NCBI GenBank assembly: GCA_030704615.1
Contig: CM060732.1
Span: 65,269,053-65,329,052 of the forward strand
Length of the DNA: 60,000 nucleotides
DNA from: Takakia lepidozioides
Taxonomy: Eukaryota; Streptophyta; Takakiopsida; Takakiales; Takakiaceae
Direction: 5' to 3'
Positions 32,985 through 44,270 of this stretch are shown here, piece after piece. The notes under the pieces are model-generated. The model saw nothing but the letters and a program-made list of their open reading frames with translations. It was not told the origin of the DNA and made no database searches. The translations under genes and the position numbers were made by a program. The first letter of the stretch is position 1. The number at the start of each line of letters is the position of its first letter.

Positions 32985-33430
32985 TGGAAAAATGGCGCCG
33001 AATTTCTCTTTTTGGGGCCGAAAACTGGCTAAGTCCCAACATGCACTGGTACCTGTGTCTGGGAAAATGGCGCCGAATTTCTCTTTTTGGGGCCGAAAAC
33101 TGGCTAAGTCCCAACATGCACAGGTACCGTGTCTGGAAAAATGGCGCCGAATTTCTCTTTTTTGGGCCGAAAACTGGCTAAGTCCCAACATGCACTGGTA
33201 CAGTGTCTGGAAAAATGGCGCCGAATTTCCCTATTTTGCGCCGAAAACTGGCTAAGTCCGAACATGCACTGGAAAAATGGCGCCGAATTACCTGTCATGA
33301 GGGGACCTATAGCCGCGGAATTCGGCACCATTTTTCGCCAGAGAGACCTATTACCGCGAAATACGTCGCCGTTTTTTCAGGTTACGGATCCTATTACCGC
33401 GAAATTCGGCGCCATATTTGCACATGTCGC
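32985..33430. repeat. P3 right-side phased palindromes (74-bp spacing)
   Basis: ATGGCGCCGAATTT repeats with central hexamers at 32994, 33069, 33143, 33217 and 33279 (spacings 75, 74, 74 and 62). Each unit carries a second half-site, GGGGCCGAAAAC. Variant copies (TTCGGCACCATTTTTCG, TTCGGCGCCATATTTG) continue to about 33420. The array lies between the transposase 3' end and the right terminal repeat, as in P5. Confidence 0.9.
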
Positions 33431-33586
33431 TGGGAATTGGCATGAGTGGAAGACGAAAAATCATGAGCACAACTGTCAAAACTTCAATTTTCCCTTCAAG
33501 GGGCCGAATAATATATTTGTTTTTCCTGGCACATTGCATTAAATTATTGTTTTTTATTGTTTTTTATTTTCGAAATTTGTACTTCT

Positions 33587-33661
33587 GCTCATGAAAACCG
33601 ATTGTCTTACTACTCTGCTCATGCCGCTCATGCCGCTCATGCTCATGAAATAGCAAACCTC
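33587..33661. repeat. P3 right end: GCTCATG cluster and terminal inverted repeat
   Basis: GCTCATG repeats end in GCTCATGAAATAGCAAACCTC (33641-33661). The following 9 bp, GAGCAGAAG (33662-33670), is the predicted target duplication. The flank beyond it is P4 methyltransferase-like coding sequence, so P3 appears to have inserted into P4. Confidence 0.8.
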
Positions 33662-35299
33662 GAGCAGAAGGGGAAAGCCAAGAAGAGGGCTGGCGGTACA
33701 GAGCCTAAAGACACCCCTGGTTTTGAAGCCATGATGGAATTCTTCACGGCTGTGAGCACGGATTGCAAGAGCACTCGGGGGGGGGGGGGGTTGAGGTGGA
33801 GAGAGCTTGCGACATGATTCTCCTCGACATTCCAGATGGGGAGCTGCTGGAGGGCCTGGATGGTGTGCCCACCTAGAACAGGTTTACTGAGGACTACTGG
33901 AAAGCCGGGTTTGGGCTGGCGGGGATGCTTCTGGATGACGGTGGATGTGTGGTTGTCCTTGCCACGAGAGGGAAGACCACAGAGAATGCGGTGGCAAGGT
34001 GGACACCGAAAAGTGTCACCCCGGTCTTCCTCAGAAAATGGTTCTGCATCAGTACACAGGGGTTGCGAAGAGAGGGCCAAAGTGTAAGTTATCAATCTAT
34101 TGCATTCACTTCATATTGTGGTGTATGTTAAGTAGACCCTGGAGTTGATCCCTTCTTTGTTGGATGTGCAGACATTGGTGTTTGAGGCATATTGCTTTGT
34201 GAAGAGAGGGTCTACGTTCAAATTCCGCAACGACGGTCGTCTTGTTGATGCCGCTGTGGACTCTGTAACCTGCAATGTCCTCTACAACTATGTGCCCCAC
34301 TCCAGTATGCCGAAGGACACAAAGACAGGCAAACCGTGGCGGTACAGCCGGACCCGGAGCCCTGCTTTCATCCAAACCCTCATGGAGACGTGCTCGGATG
34401 TCCAAGGGCAGATTCTGGACCTCACATGCGGCACGGGTAAGCCTTCACGTGCTCAGTTTGTCCCCTGGCCCGATTGCAATTGCATGCCGCAAGCTATTAA
34501 CCGCCCGTTTTGTTCCTCAGGTGCTTCAATGTGGGCAGGGACGTTGTCCGACAGGCATGTGTTCGCCTTCGAGCCAGATACTGCCCTCCACAACTCGGAA
34601 CTTGCAGCGGCTGAATGTCTGCCGAAAGAGGAAGAGGCATCCTCGGAGGATGAGGAAAAATCCGAGAAGGAGCAGGGGGAGGAAGTTGGGATCGAGGCCG
34701 AGGAGCCCCCGGTTTACGAGTGAGTGGTGGCATTGTAAGTTGCCTCTAGATTTCGTGAGGCACCTCCCTCCGCTCTCTTATTTCATTGAAAACCCTTTCT
34801 GGTTGTGCTGGTATTGACATTCTTGAAGTGGATTTGTTCTTACTGTAGGATGCCAAGTACTGCCGGAGGGACGTCTACACCGGAGTTCATGGGCAGGAGG
34901 AACGTGCCTTTTTTTGCCAGGGGGGATTTCATGCCTAGTCCAGAAAGGGAGTACATCCTTCCTACTTATGCTACCCGGTTTGCTTCGGTGTCCATTAGGA
35001 GGTGTTCCGAACCTAGTCGTGTACAGCAGATTTTAGACGAGGCAAGCCTCAAGAAAATGAAGATGAGGGAGGAGGCAGCAGCTATTAGAGCCCGTCGGGC
35101 TCGTAGATTTGTCTTGGATTCTGCTGAGGAAAGTGGGGGAGAAGACGCAGAAGATTCCCAGGAGGTGAGGTGGACAGTCCCCCAAGGAGAGGATGGGATT
35201 TTGAGAGGCATAGTGGAACTGATGCATCACAGAGCTCGGAGGATGAGGGGGATGAGGGGGATGAGGAAGAAGGTGGGGCAAGTTCCTCGGAGGGTGTAG
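33662..35299 (+). pseudogene. P4 amino-methyltransferase-like gene, 5' truncated
   Basis: Coding blocks joined by three GT-AG introns: 34084-34171, 34437-34520 and 34720-34848. The order is a motif-IV-like segment ACDMILLDIPDGELLEG, then LLDDGGCVVVLATRGKT, WRYSRTRSPAFI, and a strong motif-I-like segment ILDLTCGTG/ASMWAG split by intron 2, followed by HVFAFEPD. Motif IV before motif I is the beta-class order of bacterial N4-cytosine/N6-adenine methyltransferases. The usual D/N/S-P-P-Y is degenerate (DIPD), so activity is doubtful. A C-terminal region shared with P5 follows (PFFARGDF, ILPTYATRFA, RWTVPQGEDGI). Damage: P3 insertion at 33661, a 13-G frameshift near 33780, TAG at 33874-33876. Confidence 0.65.
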
Positions 35300-35471
35300 G
35301 AGAGTAGTGCCCATTCCGGCTATGACAGTTAGAACACACTTGTATAGACGTGGCTTGCCACAAAATTTGCAATAAAATGTTGCATTTCAAGTCCACTGGT
35401 GCCACATTCCAACTTCACATGACCCTATTTCCGTGCCTCCTAACCCTATTTCCGTGGACTCACAATGGTCT

Positions 35472-35529
35472 GCTCATGCTTTTTTTTTTTCCCGCTCATG
35501 CTCATGCCGCTCATGAAATAGCAGCCCCC
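35472..35529. repeat. P4 end: GCTCATG cluster and terminal inverted repeat
   Basis: GCTCATG copies around a poly-T run end in GCTCATGAAATAGCAGCCCCC (35509-35529). The gene at 33662-35299 ends 230 bp away. In P5 the same gene's 3' end faces the left terminus, so P4 lies in the opposite orientation. Predicted target duplication: ACAAAGACT (35530-35538). Confidence 0.8.
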
Positions 35530-36144
35530 ACAAAGACTACCTTCTCGCTCTCTTCTTTCCGGAAACACTCTCGTTCTTGGGATGCTCCAGTGTGGCGAGT
35601 CTGAAATGATGAACGCCAGAATGTAACCTCCGAAGACATCCCTCAGGCAAATGGCAAAAGTGGATTGCGGTTAGGTTTTCATCCCTCCCTCTCAAGGAAT
35701 GACTAATCATCCAAAAACGTAACGGCTCATAATTGGGGTTTTCGTTTTTCGGCGGGATGCTTGCGGGCTGTCTCGCAGAGAACTCGACACCTGCTGCCCT
35801 TGCAAGACACTTAAATATAGGCATGCCACGTATCCATGTTTGACATAAGGGGTTCGACCCACAACGCAGTCACTGAAGATGAGGCATCTGCAAAGTCGGC
35901 CGCAATTCTCGCCTATCAGAATCATCTGTCCGGCGGTCAGTGATCTGACATTAATGGGATAAAATTCACCAGTATCTGTCAGAGTCAAAGCCGGCTACTA
36001 AACAACATGCAAAGAAATAATTTGCCTCAGCACCTTCAGTCGGTGGATCCACTAAGACATTGTCAGGAAGTGCTTTGACGAGCCTTCCTGGTGTACTCTT
36101 GTCACCTGCTCTCCACTGCCCACACTCCCGTGCTCGTTCATGCA
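35530..36144. other. Spacer between P4 end and P6 transposase
   Basis: No feature recognised with confidence. Minus-strand frames (35537-35988) look moderately protein-like (RSLTAGQMILIGENCGRLCR) but match nothing else here. They may be target DNA of P4 or a decayed divergent gene of P6. Confidence 0.3.
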
Positions 36145-39100
36145 ATGTCTCTCAACTCTGACGTTGCTGTTTTTTACTCCAACGCGCAAGCGGAGTACCT
36201 GAGTGCCGTAGCCAACGTGAATGGGCTCGCCATAGTTCAAGAAGACTTGCTTTGCGTAACCTTCCGCTTTAAGGCAGGGACTGTACATGTAGTGAGAGAG
36301 GTGTATGACAAAGTGGGTAAGGTCGAGGGCACATGCGTTCCGAAACCACATTTGTCTGGCAGTCGGCGAGAGTGGAGAGTTCCACCAGCAAAGTATCGCG
36401 TTCCTGGGGATCAAAGACGTCTGTCGGGAGGTTCCATAGTCAAAGCCCGGAACAGCAGCTTTGGTGGCTCAGGTGCCCAAAACTCTACCCATCAAAAGAG
36501 AAGAGACAACCTCCACCACATTTGTTGATATCTCCGATAGCTCAGAAGAGGACGTGTCAGAGCTCCCACCTCCTCCGAATCAACGTCTGCTGGGGGACCC
36601 CGATGTGCAAGAAATTGCAAGTGTCATTCCGAAGTTGTAGTCCTTGAGGGGGTTGCCAGGATGCAAGAGTGATGTGAGAGGCATTGACTGGGATACATAG
36701 CGAATCGTTAGAGCAAAATACCTACCCAATGAATTTAATGGTGATATCATTTTGAGCTGCCACCAGCGACATCCTCTGGGGGATTGGCAGGACGAATGGC
36801 GGGCATGGACAAGAAGCACGATGGACATCCATGGTGCCAGACGAAAACTTCCAATATATGCAATCCGCATGGCTTGAAGTTCCGTAGATTGATTTGCGTT
36901 GGACACCTTCATTGTCCAAATGCTTCTTGCCAGCACTTCCAAATGGATGGTTCGGCAAATGAGACGGAATGGGAAGGTGTCAGCGACAACCCTTTCAAAG
37001 TAGGTTGTGCTCCTGCAAGCAGTAATACTCTCGTTCGCAAGTTCTGTAAATTGGTCCCACAGTGCATCGCAGATTGCAATGCACATATGTACTACGTGCT
37101 TCACAATTGCAGTTACCTCACAAGGGCATGTATCCATTTCGGCATTCATGCACATCCAGTGTCCCGAAGACAGTGCAGAGAGACAATTGATACAATCCGT
37201 TCACTGCTTCGACACGAAATTCATAGTGCTCCTGGTGCATCGCCATCAGCCATTGCTCTTGCAGCAAACAAATGATTCCTACAAATGTATTTGTTTGGGG
37301 AATCACAGGAGTCCACCACTAAATTTGACACTACCTCCCTTGACGATGTTCTGGACCGTTTCTCAACATTGAGTTCTCTGAATGTGCGAAATCAAATCAA
37401 CGTCCTAAGGGGGGGTGCTGCCAACACAGGCTTTATGGATAGCATCCTGGAGTTAAAGCGTATAAGCCGATATGACTTCATTCAGGACAGTGTTTTCCCG
37501 GGGCAAGGTGCCAGGAAAGTGTACTTATTCAAGATGTCCACAGTTGGTGAGGGATCGGGAGTTAGTCTGGTGCGAAGAATGCAGCCTGGTGGTGATCTTC
37601 AGAAATCCTGGGTTATGTTTGATCACGTGAAACGTGTGAAGGAATGGACGACCATGGCCTGTCATGTATACGATCCTGCATACCAGAAAGTGATGACTGT
37701 TGTTGTTTGTGACATGCAGTCGGAGGACACAGAGTCACAAATTCTTATGTGGAAGTCCTTTGTTAATGTCGTGACAGCTCATGGTGTCCCAGATCCAAAC
37801 TTCACTGGGTTCATGGCTGACAGCGCTCAAGAGAATTGGAATGCTGTCCGTATAGTTTTTGGTTCAGGCAACCCCAAAGTACCAATGGAAGGCCGAGAAC
37901 GCACTTGCCTCTTTCATTGGAGCTAGTCCCTACAACGCCACACAAAGAGTTCCATAAAACTGGAGTTGCGGGAGGAGCATATGAGACTATGCCGTCTGTA
38001 TAAAGATGCCACCTCTGAACAGGAAGCCAACTCTATGTTCCAGACTATTCGAGCATGGTGGTACTCATCTGAGGCAGCCAGTCTGGATGGAATCAAAGAA
38101 CTGGAAGATTGGTTGGGGTTCTGGCACTTCAGATATAGACAGTGGGGTGCCTTCATGACACCTGTAAGTTAGTAGTGAATTAGCATGATTTTGCTTTATT
38201 CCTTCTCGTCGAGAGATATATCATGGAACGAACAGGCCGTCCAATCCAGTTCTTATGCTGCTGTACGTAATCATGCTTGTGTTGAATTGCATGCAGAACA
38301 TGTCACTGGAAGACATTGCCGATATGCCCTCCTGCAATCTAGCGGAGACTGTGCATAGTCAGTGGATGGCACAATCCGGCAAAAATGGGCGGAACCTCTA
38401 CGTTGCAACTGCAGATGACAAGGTCCGGGCTGTTTCGCAATAAACAAGGTACCGAGACTTCCTGAGGGGACGGGGAGCTGGCAAAGGTCGAGACAGGGCA
38501 GGGCTGCAAATAGAGCGAAGCATCCCGCTAAAATGGCGCGTGTTGTAAATGAGTTCACAAATGGAACACCTTTGCAGTCCAGGCTCCCACATCAAGAAGG
38601 GGAGGAAAGATTCGGTTCATGCAAGCGCAAACTTGACACCCCACCAGGATCCGCTGCTGACTCCCATCGACATGACAGGGATAATTACTCAATTCCTCGT
38701 ATGCATGTGCGGCCTCCGACATTCGAATCTGGCAGTCCCTCTGTCGGTGCTTGTTCTTCTGCTGTATACAATGCTTCATATCCCTCTGTTCCAGTGCGGG
38801 GAGAGGGAGAGATATTGCTGGCGGTGGAAGAGTTCGATTGTGTGGATGCAATATGGCACATTGAACGGACAACCCAAGGATCAAAAGTTGGGTGTTCTGC
38901 TGTTAGGGCATTGTCCTTTGTGAAGTGCATCAGCAAGATTTATAGGGGCAGAGACGGGACTCCTGCCCCGTCTTTCACTGGTTTATTCAAACATTACGGT
39001 GCGCAAGAGTCCAGGCCTCACAAGTTCTGGTTTTGCCCTGATGACATTCAGCGTTGTGTGATGGGGACTTGCCGGGATTCAGTCCTCAGTAACCTCAAAT

Positions 39101-39680
39101 TCCAGCCGTGTGGCCAGTGAAGTTGGGAACATGTCTGTCGAAGCAAGAAATTGAGATGCTGGAGGATGCCGGGTTTCGTCTTCCAAGAGGCCTGGTAGTC
39201 ATAACACCAGTTTCATGTCGGGGTTCGCAATCCGCATTCCCCCCACGTCCACCACATGGGAACGACTGGCCTACGAAACGAAATGGAAAACCGGTCTGTC
39301 GTGTTGAGGCAAGTCCCAAAAACGAGTGCTAAATTGAGTCAGCAAGAAACCTACAGTGTCGGGTGACCCAAGTTGTCAATGTCCCCCCTCCAGGCTATGG
39401 GTGGGTGTACAGTATGGTGACATCGGGTTCTGTTGTTCACGACAAGACTTATGAGGTAACTATTGGCAATTTTCCAAATTGCACATGACCGGACTTTCAG
39501 AACACTTTATTAAGCTCTATTGGAAAGAAACCCAAATTTGTCCCGTGCAAACACCTATACTACATCTACATTCACAGGATGTTTTGTGATCCTCACCTTG
39601 ATATGTGCATTCACCAGTGTATAATGGGTCCCACTGACGTTCATACACTTCTGCAGCGTGATAGGATTACTAAAATGTGA
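36145..39680 (+). pseudogene. P6 SWIM/MULE-like transposase, diverged and decayed
   Basis: A full-length but broken relative of the P2 transposase. The ATG at 36145 (MSLNSDVAVF) aligns with P2. Recognisable blocks are HDGHPWCQTKTSN, RACIHFGIHAHPVSRR, RYDFIQDSVFPGQG, WVMFDHVKR, MACHVYDPAYQ, FMADSAQENWNAVRIVFG and RERTCLFHW. An intron runs from near 38163 to before NMSLEDIADMP. The C-terminal block is PCKHLYYIYIHRM. Stops and frameshifts occur near 36528, 37275, 37924, 38440 and 39120, and the first SWIM cysteines are disrupted (NCT then TGA). Divergence from P1, P2 and P3 is clearly greater than among those three, so it is a separate subfamily. Confidence 0.85.
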
Positions 39681-39810
39681 GGTGTTCAGAAGGAGTTGGA
39701 TTCTTTGACAATGATTCCACTTTGTGTTCAATGTAATGTTTTTAACATGTTCTATTTCTGTTTTGGCTGAATCTGTTTTCGGTTTGTTTGTTTTGGGGTT
39801 GGTGGTTTTT

Positions 39811-40520
39811 CCAATTAAGATGTCGTTGACGACACCTTAATCCACCCACCTGCACACGCACTGCCTTCGTACATTTGTTGGATTCATATTTTTTGGGTTA
39901 TTTGGGTTTTTCGATGAATTGAAATGTCGCAAAGGGGAAATAAGATGTCGTTGACGACACCTTCATTCCTCCAACCTGCACACGCACCGCCGTGAAAGTT
40001 TTGTTCAGGTGGTCGGAATTAAGATGTCGTTGACGACATCTTAATCCCCCCGACCTGCACACGCACCGCCTTGAAAATTTTGTTGAGGTTGTTGGAATGA
40101 AGATATCATTGACGACACCTTAATCCCCCCTGCACACGCACCGCCTTCAAAGCTTTTTTGGATTCATTTTTTTCTGGTTTTTTGGGTTTTTCCATGAATT
40201 GTCATATTGCAACAGGTTGTGGGAATTAAGATGTCGTTGACGACACCTTAATCGCCCCGACCTGCACACGCACCGCCTTCAAAGTTTTGTTGGATTTCTG
40301 TTTTTTCCATTTTTGGGCCATAATTTGAAAAGACATGTGGCAGCAGCTGGTGGGATTTAAGATGTCGTTGACGACACCTTAATCGCCGCGACCTGCACAG
40401 GTGTCGGCTTTGTAGTTTTGTTGGATTCAAATTTTCTGGTTTTTTGGGATTTTCCATGAAATGTTTGTGGCAACAGGAGGTGGGAATTAAGATGTCATTG
40501 ACGACACCTTAATCCCCCCC
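39811..40520. repeat. P6 palindrome array (different motif)
   Basis: Seven copies of GATGTCGTTGACGACA flanked by TTAA arms, each followed by a CCTGCACACGCACCGCC box. Central positions are about 39826, 39951, 40030, 40109, 40237, 40368 and 40498, giving spacings of 125, 79, 79, 128, 131 and 130. It sits between the P6 transposase and its right end, like the right arrays of P3 and P5. The palindrome is unrelated to GGCGCC and the spacing does not fit whole helical turns well. Confidence 0.9.
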
Positions 40521-41071
40521 CCACCTGGACACACACCGCCTTCAAAGTTTTTTTGGACTCAATTTTTTGGGTTCATTGTTTTTGGAGAAATGTTTCTGCG
40601 ATTTGGTTTTGTCCTCTACTTCTCATGTTCTATCATCCTCCCTCCTCTGCAGCCCCACCCCCATCGGAAGAGTCCATAGGTAACTCAAATTTACTCCTGT
40701 ATTATTGCCTTGTAACTTCAGCAGTTTCCTTCAAGTTCCCTCAAAGTAAGTACTGCCAGGATCAGCTGACAAATCTGAAATTCAGGACACACTCGAGATG
40801 CAATTGCTCCACGTGAAACAAAAACGAAGTCATGGTTCATCCATTTTGCTCATTTCTCATCCAACTCATCCACCATTCATCCTTTCCACTTTTCATTCAT
40901 CCTGAAACCATTCATCCGTCGGCTTTTTCATCGCACATTCGTACCATACGGTCGTCATGGAGCTTGGATTGTCCCGTCGGATGGGGTGTGCATGCGTCCG
41001 TGCATTGTAGTTTTTGTCCACAACAATAGGCCCTCTTCTCCCCTCGGTTGTAGGCTCCCATTCACTAATCT
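40521..41071. other. P6 right subterminal region without recognised gene
   Basis: No convincing ORF. A TTCATCC-rich stretch (about 40850-40920) resembles degenerate simple repeat. Confidence 0.4.
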
Positions 41072-41155
41072 GCTCATGCTTTAGGGATTCTGCTCACGTT
41101 TTCCACTTTAAGCGTGAGCGTGCTCACGTGAGCTGCTCACACGGTAGCTGCCCTC
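41072..41155. repeat. P6 right end: GCTCAYG cluster and diverged terminal repeat
   Basis: GCTCATG, GCTCACG and CGTGAGC copies end in GCTCACACGGTAGCTGCCCTC (41135-41155). Reverse-complemented it starts GAGGGCAGCTACCGTGTGAG, the same skeleton as GAGGTTTRCTATTTCATGAG with the CATGAGC core changed to TGTGAGC. Predicted target duplication: TGAGAATTC (41156-41164). Confidence 0.6.
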
Positions 41156-41183
41156 TGAGAATTCTGAACAAAGGCGACCAGCC

Positions 41184-42046
41184 CTATTTAGCCTCGTCTA
41201 ATTCATCATGTGTTACCCTCTCCCATTTGGCCATGCCAGCCTCCACATACTGACGTCTTCGAGTCTCCAACACAGCCAAAACTGCAACCTCCTTCACTTC
41301 GTAATCATTGAGAGCAGATCTATATTTGTTGTACTCGACAACCGCGACGCATTCACTGTACCGGCCAACATGGTCGGGAGTGAAACCAAGACGTTTCGGA
41401 AACAAATTTAATGTTTTCTTCAAAAGCTCCGTAAGGTCAGGGAGCGGTCCACCATGCTGTGACCACAGTCGTGCACCAGGAAGGACCCCATATTAGCATA
41501 GAACGGAACATAACGAATGACAGTGAAGGATAAAAAACATGCACCGGAGAGCAATATGCCATGGATGCAAACCAAATGCTTCATGTCCAATTACAAGTAA
41601 TACAATATAATGAACATAGTCCCAATTCCGTGATGTGAAAAACACCAGCTCAAAATGTAGAATGCATGGAGGCTCCAGTATGATTGAAGTCACCACCATT
41701 CCATACATTTGGGCAGAAGACGCAGGGCGCAATGACATGAATGCATCCTCATCGGGCGGGGAGTTTCTTGTAAGCCCATCCGAGCATGCTGCACCAGACG
41801 TTAGTTCCTTCCCTGGGATACAGCCGCAGCAGAAGCATGTATCCATGAGCATGACAGAAAATGATTGGAAGTAAAATTGTTGAGGGTGAGAAGGGGACAT
41901 ACCATGAATTTCATAAACCATCTACCGTAGGCAACACCCATCATACTGTCAGCAAAATCAGGGGTCCCTGAAAGGTCCACAAGTCTGCGGTAAAATTCAG
42001 GGTCGTCGGGCGAAACGGATCCAGGAGGCAATATATTGAAGTCCAT
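41184..42046 (-). CDS. Possible multi-exon host gene, unknown function
   Basis: Minus strand. A protein-like first exon from ATG at 42046 (MDFNILPPGSVSPDDPEFYR ... GRWFMKFM) ends at a GTATGT donor at 41902. A last exon reads PLPDLTELLKKTLNLFPKRL ... THDELDEAK with a stop at 41184, and could begin at a CAG acceptor near 41460. The middle (about 41570-41812) has open sequence, but I could not settle splice sites that keep the frame. Composition is unlike the surrounding repeats and no other copy exists in the window. I do not recognise the family. The P6 end lies only 28 bp beyond the stop. Confidence 0.35.
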
Positions 42047-43058
42047 GAGGTGGCTAAGGCCTGGCCGTGAAACAACAACGGGTCTGGGTGCAAATTCAAA
42101 GTGACCCGATTTAGGTCGCTTGGGAACTTAAGGGTTAAGAGCATTGTGTAGTTACAAGTGACTGGTTGTATAAAAGTTAAATTTTGAATAATGTTTTATT
42201 ATTTTTAATAATAAATATGTGTTAATTTAATTCGTACAATAATATAACTTTTAATGATTCTAATAAGTTTAGGTTATGACTAGAAAGATGAATACTAAAA
42301 ATAACTAAAAAATGATTAAAATATAAAGATAAACTATTAAATCTTTTATTGCTATATGCAACTCCTTCTCCCACTTAAGTCTAGACTCAAGTGGTCTGGC
42401 ATCCTTCTATCTTTCAACAACAGCAAGGCTACCGAATCACGTAAACTGTGTACGATTGTTACACGAACTGGATGGAGAATGGAAGGAGGACTAATTGCAT
42501 GTCATAACATAACCAAATGCACGTATAAGTATCTGTCACTTAAGATGCACCGACTGATCCAGTCTTCCAAGAGTCAAGATAGCCATTACTGCAGCTAAAG
42601 TTCATTCGGAGAAGGCATTCACAGTACAGGATGCCAGGAAGCCAGACCAGTCTCACGCTCCAAGAAAGCTACTTGCCTATCTCTACCTGCCCAGCCTTAA
42701 TCCAAAGAATAATCTATGGCTTCCATGAACATCCGGCTCCGTAAACTTCCATTCATGTTCAGCTGCCGACCGCCACTGATCCGCCAATTCGTGCAGCAAT
42801 TACGGGATCCCAGGTGGAGATATAACCAATGCAGTGAGGATCCATTTGGCTTATACATGTATACAAATATATCATACATACATATAGCATACATATACAT
42901 ATATCCATTTGGGTGGATATAGAGTCATCAGGAGATCAACAGCAGGATATCAACCCGGATAAGTTACCTGGAACCGGCATTTTTTTGGATCCGGGTTAGA
43001 AGCATAAACGACGGATATGAAAATATGGCAGAAACAATTCTATACCCAGTGTAATACC
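42047..43058. other. AT-rich interval, no gene recognised
   Basis: Very AT-rich at 42170-42360, then mixed sequence with ATACATATA runs near 42860-42910. No supported coding sequence. Confidence 0.5.
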
Positions 43059-43140
43059 GGGGGTTGGTAGGACGTGAGCACAGCGGCGAGCACGACTCAC
43101 GTAAGCACAAAAAAATGTAGGCGTGAGCCAAAAAAAAACG
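43059..43140. repeat. P7 left end: diverged terminal repeat with GTGAGC cluster
   Basis: GGGGGTTGGTAGGACGTGAG (43059-43078) matches the skeleton of the P5 right terminal repeat (GGGGGTTGCTATTCCATGAG), with CGTGAGC replacing CATGAGC. CGAGC, ACTCACG and GCGTGAGCC follow. Predicted target duplication: TGTAATACC (43050-43058). The other end was not found, so this is an isolated end. Confidence 0.5.
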
Positions 43141-44270
43141 GCAATAGGGTTCACAAATTTCCACGAAAATAGAATTCACGTGAATAGGGTTTTGAAATAG
43201 CGAAATTGTTTGTTGTGTGCCTATATCTGTGCCTATCTCTGTCCCAATTCTATCCCTGACTATGTCCATAAACCCTTAAACCTATTGCGAAAGAAACACC
43301 CCTAATGTATATGTACAAGCTCCAAGCTCATGCAAGCTCTTAGAAATATGACTAGAATGGAGCTCTAAGGTACAAGGTAGTATAATTATAGGGCAAGTGA
43401 TAAATGAGGCCCGGGAGTTCAATGCTCCCTCAGCGGGCCTGCCTGCGTGGCCCCACCCCCGCCCTCTGCCCCCCACCCCCCTCGCGGTGCCGCCGCGCCT
43501 GCCGCCCCCCAACCCCTCCACCCCCCGCCCCCGCGCCGGGTCCATCCTCGCCATAACATTGTCATACAATCTCAGCACTGTCATTACTGTATTGCACTGT
43601 ATTATAGTACTGTACACATGCATCATGCATGCCCCATGAATGCCTCATCATAGACGCACCGTCCTAGAGCGCAATCATAGCATAGACATTCAGTTGTCCC
43701 TAGGACTTTCCCATGGGGTTGACAGGTGCGTGCACTCATGCGGATGGGGACGCTTCGCATGCGAGACGTTTTGCTTCACTCTTCACTATTGACGTCCACT
43801 CGTTTTCAGGCACTATTCCTGTCGCTTGAACGCTTCTGTATTCTTCATATCGACCCCGCCCTCAGTCTGTGGAGGAGAATCTGTAGAAACAAGTGGGACG
43901 TTCTTTCCATGCAAAGGATTTCACAGGTTGGTGTCATCCGTAAGTACTTGCTCTCCTGTCCCCCATGTTTCTGCTGCACACCTTTGCCGGGGTTAAACGA
44001 AGCAGCCTCCCGAGTGTACTCATTCAGAGATTTTAGTGTTATCATTTCCTGCTGTCGTTGCTGTTATTGGCCTTCGCTTCAGATTATCTGGTAATTTGTA
44101 TGGCATCCCCGGGGTGGCCGGGAGGTTCAAATCCTTCGTCGTTTTTGCTTTAGGGTTTCACTGTACATATTGTCTTTCTTCTTGCAGCACTGTTGCACGC
44201 GTCTGTAGTCCATTCTATTTTCCCTGTCGATTTGCTGCGTCGCTCCTGGATCGTTGCTTCCACACTCCGA
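43141..44270. other. Interval between P7 end and the DNMT retroelement
   Basis: Holds CCACGAAAATAG/CACGTGAATAGGG inverted motifs (43140-43200), a C-rich block at 43410-43555 and no supported gene. The boundary with the retroelement is not marked by an LTR. Confidence 0.4.

Noticed and set aside
40248-40457. Small basic minus-strand ORF in the P6 array
   Set aside because: It spans the tandem repeat and its composition follows the repeat.
39811-40520. P6 palindromes as helically phased like the GGCGCC arrays
   Set aside because: Spacings of 79 and 125-131 bp do not cluster near whole turns, so I do not extend the phasing claim to this array.
43410-43555. C-rich block as a CpG-island promoter
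   Set aside because: It is mainly poly-C simple sequence with no associated gene start.
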